Positions 8,332-17,040 of a stretch of 64,000 bases of DNA are shown in pieces. Location of the stretch: NCBI GenBank assembly GCA_963724015.1, contig CAVRTM010000022.1, positions 62,001 through 126,000 of the forward strand. The letters run 5' to 3'. The first letter of the stretch is position 1; each line of letters opens with the position of its first letter. The position numbers were made by a program, and so were the translations under genes. Origin of the DNA: CAVRTM01 sp963724015. Lineage in GTDB: Bacteria; Actinomycetota; Actinomycetes; Actinomycetales; Dermatophilaceae. The notes under the pieces were generated by a model, which did not search any database, was not told the origin of the DNA, and worked only from the letters and a program-made list of their open reading frames with translations.

Positions 8332-9076
8332 TCAGTCCGCGGGCGGCGCCGCGCTGCTCACGGACCGCAACACCTCGGCGGCGATGTCGCGCAGCTTGAC
8401 GTGGCGGTGCTGTGAGGCCGACCGCAGCCTGTCGAACGCCGCGTCGGCATCACAGCGGTTCTGGCCCATGACCACGCCGATGGCCTGGTTGATCGTGGTG
8501 CGCGAGATCAGGGCCTGCTGCAGCTGGTGGGCCAGCTCGACCGCAGAGCTCAGCCGACCAGCCAGAGCCAGCGACCGGGACGCCTCGGCCCCGAACGCCT
8601 CGGCGCGGCCGATCTCCCTGCTGCCGAAGGCGTCGGGGCGCCCGGCGTACAGGTTGAGCGCCCCCGGCGCGTGACCCGGGCCGCGCAGCGGCACCGAGAG
8701 CGACGAGCGCACGCCGAGGGCGGCTGCGGCGGCGCAGTACGCGGCCCAGCGGCGCTCGCGCTCGGTGTCCTCCAGAGGGACCAGCTCCCCGTGGCGCAGG
8801 GAGTGCAGGCACGGCCCCTCGTCACGGTCGTGCTGCGCGCGGTCCAGCCGGGTGGCCGCCTCGTGGCTGCGGGCCACCGTCACCGGGCCGTCCTGGCCCC
8901 TCGAGGGTGATGCCGCAACAGAGGTCCAGCCCGATCGTGTCTGCGGCCAGGCGGACGCCGTCCTCGAGCAGCTCCTGGGCCTGCTCGATGGACATCCGGA
9001 CCTCGGTCAGCGGGCCTCCGACCGACTCGGGCCGGGGTGGTGGGTTGGGCGCGGATCCCGACATCACGTCGCTCAT
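8332..9076 (-). CDS. GAF-ANTAR antiterminator regulator (one frameshift)
   Basis: Two overlapping reading frames form one protein. The N-terminal piece starts at ATG 9076 (ribosome site GGAGGAAGGCG) with MSDVMSGSAPNPPPRPESVG and reaches LDLCCGITLEG; the second frame resumes VTVARSHEAATRLDRAQ, continues through a GAF sensor domain, and ends in an ANTAR RNA-binding domain (INQAIGVVMGQNRCDADAAF, then KLRDIAAEVLRSV). Removing one C from the CCCC at 8897-8900 joins them as GITLEGQDGPVTVAR, giving 247 residues, normal for this family. ANTAR proteins bind paired hairpins in nascent RNA and block termination; the GAF domain senses an unknown signal. It is divergent from the formate dehydrogenase operon. 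Confidence 0.85.
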
Positions 9077-9259
9077 CGCCTTCCTCCGGCGGGGACTCAG
9101 GTAGTGCCTTCCCCGCTGCTTGAGGACGAAACGGAATAGTCGCCCGGGTGCCGCACCAGGGTCAAGTCGGCTCGCGGGCACCGGCACCGCCGGCACGGTG
9201 GCCCGTGGCGGGTGTTGCTCGTGGCGATCATGGGTAACGTCGGGTCGGAGGAGGCGGCG

Positions 9260-12200
9260 ATGAGCACTCGAAAGACGTTCCTGTCCTGGCCCGTGGTGCG
9301 CCAGCTGAGGGGGAACGACACGCTGGGTCGCGGGCAGGCGGTGGCCTCCGCGCGCACCCTGTCCCTCGCCCCCCGTACGACGACCGCCGACCGGGTGGTG
9401 CAGAGCGTCTGCCCCTACTGCGCGGTCGGCTGCGGGCAGCGCGTGTTCGTCAAGGGCGGCAAGGTCACCCAGATCGAGGGCGACCCCGACTCGCCGATCT
9501 CACGGGGGCGCCTCTGCCCCAAGGGATCAGCCAGCGAGCAGCTCGTCAACCACGAGGGTCGCCAGACCGCGGTGCTCTACCGCCGGCCGTACGGCACGCA
9601 GTGGGAGCCGCTGGACCTCGAGACGGCGACCGACATGGTCGCCGACCGCATCGTGGCCAGCAGGGCCGACACCTGGCAGGACATCGACGAGGAGGGGCGC
9701 CGCGTCTCGCGCACCCTCGGCATCGCCGGGCTCGGAGGGGCGACCCTCGACAACGAGGAGAACTACCTCATCAAGAAGCTGTTCACCGCGATGGGCGCCC
9801 TGCAGATCGAGAACCAGGCGCGCATATGACACAGCGCCACGGTCCCCAGTCTGGGGGCCTCGTTCGGTCGTGGCGGCGCCACCAACTTCCAGGAGGACCT
9901 GCAGAACTCCGACTGCATCGTCATCCAGGGATCCAACATGGCCGAGTGCCACCCGGTGGGCTTCCAGTGGGTGATGGAGGCCAAGGCGCGCGGCGCCAAG
10001 GTCATCCACATCGACCCCCGGTTCACCCGGACCTCGGCCGTGGCGGACCTGCACGTGCCGCTGCGTGCGGGCAGTGACATCGCCTTCCTCGGCGGGATCA
10101 TCAACTACATCCTGAGCAACGAGAAGCACTTCCACGACTACGTGGTGGCCTACACCAACGCGGCGACGATCCTGCGGGAGGACTTCCGCGACGTCGACGA
10201 CCTCGACGGGGTGTTCTCCGGCTACGACCCCGAGACCGGGTCCTACGACACGTCCTCGTGGATGTACGAGGGCCAGGAGGAGCACGCCGCAGCCGGCATG
10301 CGGGAAGGGTCGGAGCAGGGCGGTGGCGGCACCCGCAGCGAGGGTGAGGAGTCGGCCCAGACCCGGGCGGCCGGACACGAGATGGGTGGCCATGGTGCGG
10401 CGATGGAGCACGCCCGGGTGCACCGGGACGAGACGTTGCAGCACCCGCGCTGCGTCTTCCAGGTGCTCAAGCGGCACTACGCGCGCTACACCCCCGAGAT
10501 GGTGCAGGAGACCTGCGGCGTGCCCCCGGAGACGTTGCTGGAGGTCTGCGAGGCGGTCACCGCCAACAGCGGCCGCGACCGCACCACCAGCTGGGTCTAC
10601 TCGGTCGGCTGGACCCACCACACGGTCGGCGTGCAGTACATCCGCGGCTCGGCGATCATCCAGCTGCTGCTGGGCAACATGGGCCGCCCGGGCGGCGGGA
10701 TCCTGGCGCTGCGCGGTCACGCCAGCATCCAGGGCTCGACCGACATCCCGACGCTGTACAACCTCCTGCCGGGTTACCTGCCGATGCCCAAGGCCGGCGA
10801 GCACGACAGCCTGCGGAACTACATCGACAGCATCGTCAGCACCGAGATGAAGGGTTTCTGGCGCCCCGCCGACGCCTACGCCGTCAGCCTGCTCAAGTCC
10901 TACTGGGGTGATGCGGCCACCGCGGACAACGACTTCGCCTTCGACTACCTGCCACGGCTGACCGGCGACCACGGCACCTACCAGACCGTGATGGACATGC
11001 TGGTCGACAAGGTCGAGGGCTACCTGGTCTTCGGCCAGAACCCCGCGGTCGGCTCCGCGCACGGGCGCATGCAGCGTCTCGCCATGGCGCACCTGAAGTG
11101 GCTCGTCGTGCGCGACCTCGCCCTCATCGAGACCGCGACCTTCTGGAAGGACGCCCCGGAGATCGCCACCGGGGAGCTGCGGACCGAGGACATCGGCACC
11201 GAGGTGTTCTTCTTCCCCGCCGCCTCGCACGTGGAGAAGGACGGCTCGTTCACCCAGACCCAGCGGGTGCTGCAGTGGCACCACAAGGCGGTGGAGCCGC
11301 CGGGCGACGCGCGCAGCGAGCTGCACTTCTTCTTCCACCTCGGCCGCAAGCTCCGCGAGCGCCTTGCCGGCTCCACCCTCGAGCGGGACCGTCCGCTCCT
11401 CGACCTCGTCTGGGACTACCCGGTCGACCGGACCGGCGACCCGTCCGCCGAGGCGGTGCTCCAGGAGATCAACGGGATCCACCTCACCGGCGACAAGGCA
11501 GGCCAGCCCCTGTCCAGCTACACCGAGATGAAGCCCGACGGCTCGACCACCGGCGGGTGCTGGATCTACACCGGCGTCTACACCGACGGGGTGAACCAGG
11601 CGGCCCGGCGCAAGCCCGGGTCCGAGCAGTCGTGGGTGGCGCCGGAGTGGGGCTGGGCCTGGCCGATGAACCGCCGCACGCTGTACAACCGCGCCTCGGC
11701 CGACCCCGAGGGCAAGCCGTGGAGCGAGCGCAAGGCCTACGTGTGGTGGGACGAGGAGCAGGGCCGCTGGACCGGCCACGACGTGCCGGACTTCGAGGTG
11801 GACAAGCCCCCGTCGTACCGGCCCGAGGAGGGCGTGGGCGGTCCGGAGGGACTGGCCGGCGACGACCCGTTCATCATGCAGGCCGACGGCAAGGGCTGGC
11901 TCTACGCGCCGACCGGCCTGCTGGACGGACCGATGCCATCGCACTACGAGCCGCAGGAGTCGCCGGTGGCCAACCCGTTCTACCGCCAGCAGGCCAACCC
12001 GACCCGGCAGGTGTTCCGGCGCACGGACAACTACTCCAACCCCTCGCGCGGGGAGCCCGGCGCTGAAGTCTTCCCCTACGTCTTCACGACGTACCGCCTG
12101 ACCGAGCACCACACGGCCGGGGGGATGAGCCGCTGGCTGCCGTTCCTGGCCGAGCTGCAGCCGGAGTTCTTCTGCGAGGTCTCCCCCGAGCTGGCCCGCG

Positions 12201-12601
12201 AGCGGGGGCTGGAGCACGGCGGCTGGGCGACGATCATCAGCGCCCGGTCCGCGATCGAGGCCCGGGTGATGGTGACCGACCGGGTCGTTCCGCTGACCCT
12301 GGGAGGGCGGCAGATCCACCAGGTGGGGCTGCCGTACCACTGGGGAGTCGGCGGCTCGGCGCTGGTGACCGGCGACTCGGCCAACGACCTGTTCGGGGTG
12401 ACGCTCGACCCGAACGTCCACATCCAGGAGTCCAAGGTCGCCTCGTGCGACATCCGGCCGGGCCGCCGGCCCACGGGCCCGGATGTGCGCCGCCTGGTCA
12501 ACGACTACTGTGCCCGAGCCGGCATCACCGTCGACACGGGCAACGCCCAGCGCACTCCCCCGCACCAGGCGCACCCCACCCCCGAAGGAGAGCATCGATG
12601 A
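9260..12601 (+). CDS. fdhA: Formate dehydrogenase catalytic subunit, selenocysteine-containing
   Basis: Oxidises formate at a Mo/W-bis-MGD centre. The N-terminal CPYCAVGC with GRLCPKG later binds a [4Fe-4S] cluster. At 9827-9829 the frame meets TGA in the context ENQARI-TGA-HSATV, exactly where selenocysteine formate dehydrogenases have Sec (codon 190), and continues open and conserved (SFGRGGATNFQEDL, GSNMAECHPVG, IHIDPRFTRTS) to the stop at 12599. A SECIS-like hairpin follows 11 nt after the TGA and selD lies 3.4 kb away. ATG 9260 has GGAGGAGGCGGCG. The product would be 1113 residues, usual for FDH-N/O alpha. I see no twin-arginine signal, so it may face the cytoplasm. Ordinary gene calling would split it in two at the TGA. 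ATGA overlap with fdhB. Confidence 0.93.
9827..9859 (+). promoter_or_regulatory. In-frame UGA(Sec) with bacterial SECIS-like hairpin
   Basis: TGA at 9827-9829 is followed, after 11 bases, by a hairpin: GGTCCCC (9841-9847) pairs with GGGGGCC (9853-9859) with one G-T pair, loop AGTCT. In E. coli fdhF the minimal SECIS hairpin also begins 11 nt after the UGA and shows a GU-containing apical loop that contacts SelB. The match in spacing, stem and loop supports decoding of this UGA as selenocysteine. Confidence 0.85.
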
Positions 12602-13584
12602 GCATCCCGTGGTCCGGTTCGAGCGACCCGGCCCCCGACGCCGGATGGCAGGACCCGCCGGCCCGCAAGGGCTTCTTCACCGACACCTCGGTGTGCATCG
12701 GCTGCAAGGCGTGCGAGGTGGCCTGCAAGGAGTGGAACGCGGTCCCCGAGGACGGCCTGGCCATGCTGGGCTCCTCCTACGACAACACCGGTGCGCTCGG
12801 CGCGAGCACCTGGCGCCACGTCGCGTTCATCGAGCAGTCCAAGCCGCTCGGGCGCCAGCACAGCGGCGTGGGCCGCCCCACCGTGGACCTCGGTATGCCG
12901 TCCTTCACCCCGCCCGCCGGGCCCGACGGCGTCGGCTCCACGGACACCGCCGGCGCCCAGGGGAACGGCAGCACCCCGACGATGGTCGGCGAGCGGCCCG
13001 ACTTCCGGTGGCTGATGTCCTCCGACGTGTGCAAGCACTGCACCAGCGCCGCGTGCCTGGACGTCTGCCCCACCGGGTCGCTGTTCCGCACCGAGTTCGG
13101 CACGGTGGTGGTGCAGGACGACATCTGCAACGGCTGCGGCTACTGCGTCCCCGCCTGCCCGTTCGGGGTGATCGAGCGCCGCCACGGGCCCGAGGGCGCC
13201 AAGAACGTCGGCATCGCCCAGAAGTGCACCCTGTGCTACGACCGCATCGGCGCCGGGCAGACCCCCGCCTGCGCCCAGGCCTGTCCGACCCAGTCGATCC
13301 AGTTCGGCGACGTGGACGAGCTGCGCGAGCGGGCCCGCGTGCGTCAGGAGCAGCTGCACGCCGCCGGGGTCACCGATGCGCGCCTGTACGGCGAGAACCC
13401 CGACGACGGCATCGGCGGTGCCGGCGCGATGTTCCTGCTGCTGGACGAGCCGGAGGTCTACGGCCTGCCCCCGGACCCGGTCGTCACCACCCGGGACCTG
13501 CCGCACATGTGGCGCCGCGCGGCTCTGGCTGCCGGTGCCCTGCTCGTCGGCGCCGTCGCCGTGTTCGCCGGGAGCGGGTCGTGA
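12598..13584 (+). CDS. fdhB: Formate dehydrogenase iron-sulfur subunit
   Basis: A 328-residue electron-transfer subunit with four ferredoxin-type cysteine groups: CIGCKACEVACKEWN, CKHCTSAACLDVCPTGS, CNGCGYCVPACPFGV and CTLCYDRIGAGQTPACAQAC, enough for four [4Fe-4S] clusters as in FdnH/FdoH. A C-terminal hydrophobic stretch (AALAAGALLVGAVAVF) is a likely single membrane anchor. ATG 12598 overlaps the fdhA stop (ATGA) and follows GAAGGAGAG. It should pass electrons from FdhA to the membrane subunit encoded next. Confidence 0.93.
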   Translation: MSIPWSGSSDPAPDAGWQDPPARKGFFTDTSVCIGCKACEVACKEWNAVPEDGLAMLGSSYDNTGALGASTWRHVAFIEQSKPLGRQHSGVGRPTVDLGMPSFTPPAGPDGVGSTDTAGAQGNGSTPTMVGERPDFRWLMSSDVCKHCTSAACLDVCPTGSLFRTEFGTVVVQDDICNGCGYCVPACPFGVIERRHGPEGAKNVGIAQKCTLCYDRIGAGQTPACAQACPTQSIQFGDVDELRERARVRQEQLHAAGVTDARLYGENPDDGIGGAGAMFLLLDEPEVYGLPPDPVVTTRDLPHMWRRAALAAGALLVGAVAVFAGSGS

Positions 13585-13638
13585 CGCCCTCCGTGGGCCG
13601 CGGACGGGCCGGTCGACCCCCGCCCCGACCGCGAGGCG

Positions 13639-14760
13639 GTGCCCGGCAGCGCCGGGGGTCGCGGGACCGAAGGCGGGAACGGCGCCCCTGAGGAGGCCGG
13701 CGGTAGTGGCGGCCAGTTGGGCAACGGCGGTCCGGGCAGCGGCGGTCCGAGTGGCGGCCGGGGCGGTCGACGGCGCCGTGGGGGGCGCGGCGGCCGCGGC
13801 GGCGAGCGCTCCATGGTGCCCGAGGCGACCTTCACGTCCTACTACGGGCGGCCGGTCGTCAAGCCGTCGCCGTGGGAGAACGACATCCCCGCCTACCTCT
13901 TCCTCGGCGGACTGGCAGCCGGTTCCTCGCTGCTGGGCGCCGGGGCCGACCTCACCGGCCGGCCCGCCCTGCGGACCACCGGCCGGATCGGCGCGCTGGC
14001 CGGCATCTCGCTGTCGATGGTGGCCCTGGTGCACGACCTCGGGAAGCCGAGCCGGTTCCTCAACATGCTGCGCGTGGCCAAGCCGACGTCGCCGATGTCG
14101 GTCGGCACATGGATCCTCACGGCCTACGGCACACTCGCCGGGGCGGCGGCGACGGCCGAGCTGGTCGGTCGCGTCGGGGCCCTTCCGGGGCCGTTGCGCC
14201 TGCCGGCCCGGCTGCTCGCGGCGTCGGGCCGCCCGGCCGGCCTGGGCGCCGGCCTGGTGGCGCCGGCGGTGGCGTCGTACACCGCGGTGCTGCTGTCCGA
14301 CACGGCCACGCCGTCGTGGCACGAGGCGTACCGCGAGCTGCCGTTCGTCTTCGTCGGCTCGGCGTCCGCCGCCTCCGGCGGCCTCGGCATGATCGGCTCG
14401 CCGGTGCACGAGGCGGGCCCGGCGCGGCGGCTGGCCGTCGGTGGTGCGCTGCTCGAGCTGGCGGCGGAGCACCGGATGGAGCAGAGCATGGGCATCACCG
14501 CCGAGCCGCTGCACCAGGGCCGGGCCGGCACTCTGATGAAGGCGAGCAAGACGCTGACGGTGGCCGGTGCCGTCGGCGCCGCACTCCTCGGGGGCCGCAG
14601 CCGCCTCGCTGCGGTGCTGTCCGGGGCCGCGCTCGTGGCCGGGTCGGCGTGCACCCGCTTCGCGGTGTTCGAGGCCGGCCAGGCCTCGGCACGCGACCCC
14701 CGCTACACCGTCGTCCCGCAGCGGGAGCGGCTCGAGCGCCGACAAGGCGGAGGAGGCTGA
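13639..14760 (+). CDS. NrfD/PsrC-type membrane subunit of formate dehydrogenase
   Basis: A 373-residue polytopic protein that would anchor the dehydrogenase and reduce quinone. The conserved part begins at VPEATFTSYYGRPVVKPSPW (about base 13815), followed by WENDIPAYLFLGGLAAGSSL and seven or eight hydrophobic segments; HDLGKPSRFLNMLRVAKP is the typical loop of NrfD proteins. The GTG at 13639 gives a 58-residue Gly/Arg-rich leader (GGRGGRRRRGGRGGRGG); a start at ATG 13813 is possible. It follows fdhB by about 55 bases and completes fdhA-fdhB-nrfD. NrfD replaces the cytochrome b subunit used in E. coli. Confidence 0.85.
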   Translation: MPGSAGGRGTEGGNGAPEEAGGSGGQLGNGGPGSGGPSGGRGGRRRRGGRGGRGGERSMVPEATFTSYYGRPVVKPSPWENDIPAYLFLGGLAAGSSLLGAGADLTGRPALRTTGRIGALAGISLSMVALVHDLGKPSRFLNMLRVAKPTSPMSVGTWILTAYGTLAGAAATAELVGRVGALPGPLRLPARLLAASGRPAGLGAGLVAPAVASYTAVLLSDTATPSWHEAYRELPFVFVGSASAASGGLGMIGSPVHEAGPARRLAVGGALLELAAEHRMEQSMGITAEPLHQGRAGTLMKASKTLTVAGAVGAALLGGRSRLAAVLSGAALVAGSACTRFAVFEAGQASARDPRYTVVPQRERLERRQGGGG

Positions 14761-14808
14761 GGAGGCGAAGCGGGCTGGGCACGTCGGCTGACCCCCGCCC
14801 GACCGCTG

Positions 14809-14914
14809 TGTGCCCGTGAGTCGGCGTTCCGGGGGCCGCCCCGCCCACTTTGTGCGCGTGAGTCGGCGTTCGCGCACCGATTGACGCGCGATTCGCCCAC
14901 TGAGCGGCACAAAG
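14809..14914. repeat. Extragenic palindrome with extra direct half-copy
   Basis: TGTGCCCGTGAGTCGGCGTT at 14809 recurs at 14851 with one mismatch. The second copy is the left arm of a 67-base imperfect palindrome (14848-14914): CTTTGTGC at 14848-14855 pairs perfectly with GCACAAAG at 14907-14914, and the inner arms (GCGTGAGTCGGCG against CGCTCAGTGGGCG) are related. It lies in the 242-base gap after the formate dehydrogenase operon. It may act as a terminator or be one copy of a dispersed repeat family; nothing else is seen in the gap. Confidence 0.7.
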
Positions 14915-15002
14915 AGGCTGCTGCCGTCGGCGAGTGGCTGCCCAGGCGAGGGGGCGGCGGGCAGGTGCTGGTCAGCCGTCAGCCGGTCAGCTGGTCAGCT
15001 GG

Positions 15003-15473
15003 TCAGGGGCGGAGGTCTGCGGGCCCGGCGAAGGTGGGCAGGCCGTCTGCGAGCCAGGCCTCGACACCGCCGATGACGTCGGTCGCACGCCACAGGCCAA
15101 GGGACTGCAGGCCGGCCGCCGCCAGGCTCGAGCTGAACCCCTGCCGGCAGACGACGATGACGAGCCGGTCGTAGTCGCCGGCTTCGGGGATCCGGGCGTC
15201 GCTGGTGGGGTCGAGCCGCCACTCCAGCACCGTGCGGTCGATCACCACGGCCCCGGGCAGCTCTCCTTGGGCCTCCCGCTGCCAGGGGGTGCGCGTGTCC
15301 ACCAGCAGTGCTCCCTCGGACACCGCCAGGTGGGCCTCGGCTGGGGTGAGCCGGCTGAGGCCCGCTCGCGCCCCCTCGAGCACCGAGGCGATCGTCCGGG
15401 CGCCTGCACCCAGCGGCGCGACGGTGCCGGCCACCGTACCGGCGGCGCTGCTGCCGGCCAGCTCGAGGCTCAC
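15003..15473 (-). CDS. Rhodanese-domain protein
   Basis: A 156-residue single-domain rhodanese. It has LLVDTRTPWQREAQGELPGA (the conserved DxR and ExxxGxxPGA pattern) and IVVCRQGFSSSLAA with the catalytic Cys in the active-site loop, then GLWRATDVIGGVEAW near the end. Rhodaneses transfer sulfane sulfur; some handle selenium. The GTG at 15473 overlaps the stop of the upstream phage-like gene by 4 bases (GTGA), so the two are co-translated. Its place next to selD and a selenoprotein gene makes selenium delivery conceivable, but that is inference. It lacks the P-loop domain of the 2-selenouridine synthase SelU. Confidence 0.85.
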   Translation of the reverse strand: MSLELAGSSAAGTVAGTVAPLGAGARTIASVLEGARAGLSRLTPAEAHLAVSEGALLVDTRTPWQREAQGELPGAVVIDRTVLEWRLDPTSDARIPEAGDYDRLVIVVCRQGFSSSLAAAGLQSLGLWRATDVIGGVEAWLADGLPTFAGPADLRP

Positions 15474-15832
15474 GCCTCGTCCCACGGCGCGGTCTCGCCC
15501 ATCTTGGCGTAGTACCGCGCCAGGTGGTTCTTCACGCGCTGGATGTCGTTGTCGGGCAGGTCCACCCCTCCGCGGGAGCCCTGCATCACCGCGGCCGCAG
15601 CCATGACTCCCCGGGGCACCGCAACCAGCCGGCCGTCGACCACGTCGGCGATGAGCAGCTTGTACGCCGTGAAGTTCTGCTTCTTCTCCCCGTCGTACCA
15701 GGCGTGCGCGTCGCGGTAGCGCGCGTTCGGCTCGTCCTGTGCCCCCGCCCACTCCCGCACGCGCTTCTCGGCCGCGGCACCGTCCCACTCACGGTCACGG
15801 TCGGCAAGGGGCAGGTCCTGGAACGACGGCAC
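15470..15832 (-). CDS. Small protein resembling a phage prohead-protease-associated domain
   Basis: A 120-residue protein. The segments REWDGAAAEKRVREWA, KLLIADVVDGRLVAVPRG and DLPDNDIQRVKNHLARYYAKM recall a domain found beside phage prohead proteases (a WDG/AA start, an IADV-DGKL-AVPRG core and a VK-HL-RYY-KMGE end). There is no protease motif and no other phage gene nearby, so it looks like a domesticated piece. ATG 15832 is the first start. It is translationally coupled to the rhodanese gene. Function unknown. Confidence 0.6.
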   Translation of the reverse strand: MPSFQDLPLADRDREWDGAAAEKRVREWAGAQDEPNARYRDAHAWYDGEKKQNFTAYKLLIADVVDGRLVAVPRGVMAAAAVMQGSRGGVDLPDNDIQRVKNHLARYYAKMGETAPWDEA

Positions 15833-15993
15833 GGTCAGGGCTTCTCACCTCTGGTCGATGACGGGGACGAGCAGGCGGTACCCGCGCCTGCCCCTGCTGA
15901 CACGGACCGGCCGCGGACCGGCCCGGCTGACGGCCCCGGCCGCCGCGGCGCGGCACCCGTGCGAACGGCCCGGTGGCCACGGCCCGGAGCGGC

Positions 15994-16989
15994 TCAGCGG
16001 ACGCGGATGACCGCGTCCCCCCGCGCGACGACTCTCGCCGACGACCGGGGCGCCGGGCACCTCGCCCACGACCAGCAGCCCGCCGCTGGTCTGGGCGTCG
16101 GCGAGCAGCAGCAGCTCGTCCTCGTCGACGCCGGCGTCGAGGTGCGGGCGGACCCAGTCCAGGTTGCGTCGCGTACCGCCGCTGACGAAGCCGTCGCGCA
16201 GCGCCTCGCGCGCGCCGTCGAGGTAGGGCACCGCCGCCGCGTCGACGACGGCGCTCACGCCGGAGGCGCGCGCCATCTTGAACAGGTGCCCCAGCAGGCC
16301 GAACCCGGTGACGTCGGTGGCCGCCACCACGCCTGCGGCCAGGGCGTCCTGCGCGGCCTGCGCGTTGAGCGCGACCATCGAGGCGACCGCCTGCGGGAAA
16401 GACCTCACCGGTGCTCTTGTGCCGGTTGTTGAGCATCCCGACGCCGAGCGGCTTGGTCAGGCTGATCGGCATCCCGGCCACAGCCGCGTCGTTGCGCAGC
16501 AGCCGGGCGGGGTCGGCGACGCCGGTGACCGCCATGCCGTACTTGGGCTCGGGGTCGTCGATGCTGTGACCGCCGGCGACGTGGCACCCGGCCTGCGCGC
16601 CCGACGTCCATGCCCCCGCGCAGCACCTCGGTGAGCAGCTCGCCCGGCAGGACGTCGCGCGGCCAGCCCACGAGGTTGACCGCCATCAGCGGGCGCCCGC
16701 CCATGGCGTAGACGTCGGAGAGGGCGTTGGCGGCAGCGATCCGGCCCCAGTCGTAGGCGTCGTCCACGACGGGGGTGAAGAAGTCGGCCGTGCTGACCAC
16801 GGCGGTCCGCTCGTCGAGCCGGACGACGGCAGCGTCGTCGCCGTCGTCCAGGCCGACCAGCAGGTCCGGCCCGGAGTCGCCGGTGAGGCCGCGCACGATC
16901 TCCTCGAGCTCGCCCGGCGGGATCTTGCAGGCGCAGCCGCCGCCGTGGGCGTACTGGGTCAGCCGGTAGGTCGTCGTCGCTGCCGTCAT
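15994..16989 (-). CDS. selD: Selenophosphate synthase (three single-base frameshifts)
   Basis: SelD makes selenophosphate from selenide and ATP, the selenium donor for Sec-tRNA. ATG 16989 begins MTAATTTYRLTQYAHGGGCA, leading to GGGCACKIPPGEL with the reactive Cys and Lys; GLDDGDDAAVVRLDERTAVV, TADFFTPVVDDAYDWGRIAA and SDVYAMGGRPLMAVNLVGWP are the ATP/Mg-binding core, and VVAATDVTGFGLLGHLFKMA is the C-terminal domain motif. Three extra bases break the frame: one C in 16600-16602, one A in 16398-16400 and a T at 16033. Removing them restores one 330-residue protein ending VVARGDAVIRVR, normal for SelD. It supports selenocysteine use by the nearby fdhA. selA, selB and selC are not in this window. 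Confidence 0.9.
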
Positions 16990-17040
16990 GCCCTGACCCT
17001 AGGCCGCGCCCCTGACAGCCCGGCCCCCGGCGTGCTGCCC

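Noticed and set aside
9827..9829. TGA in fdhA as a sequencing error or true stop
   Set aside because: The frame is unchanged on both sides, the position is the known Sec site, a SECIS-like hairpin follows at the right spacing and selD is nearby. Errors elsewhere are insertions, not substitutions.
9527..12595. A 1022-codon open frame on the minus strand across fdhA
   Set aside because: It mirrors the codon positions of fdhA in GC-rich DNA, has no recognisable domain and lies opposite a clearly conserved gene. Similar mirrors at 1451-2776, 12505-14910 and 31309-33756 were rejected for the same reason.
14760..15002. Possible selC (tRNA-Sec) gene after the formate dehydrogenase operon
   Set aside because: No TTCAAATCC-like anticodon loop, no GGTTCGA T-arm and no matching long acceptor stem were found here or in the gap at 15833-15993.
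15003..15473. SelU/MnmH tRNA 2-selenouridine synthase
   Set aside because: The protein is only 156 residues and lacks the P-loop domain that follows the rhodanese domain in SelU.
15470..15832. Part of a prophage
   Set aside because: Only one small phage-like domain is present, with no integrase, capsid, portal or tail genes around it.
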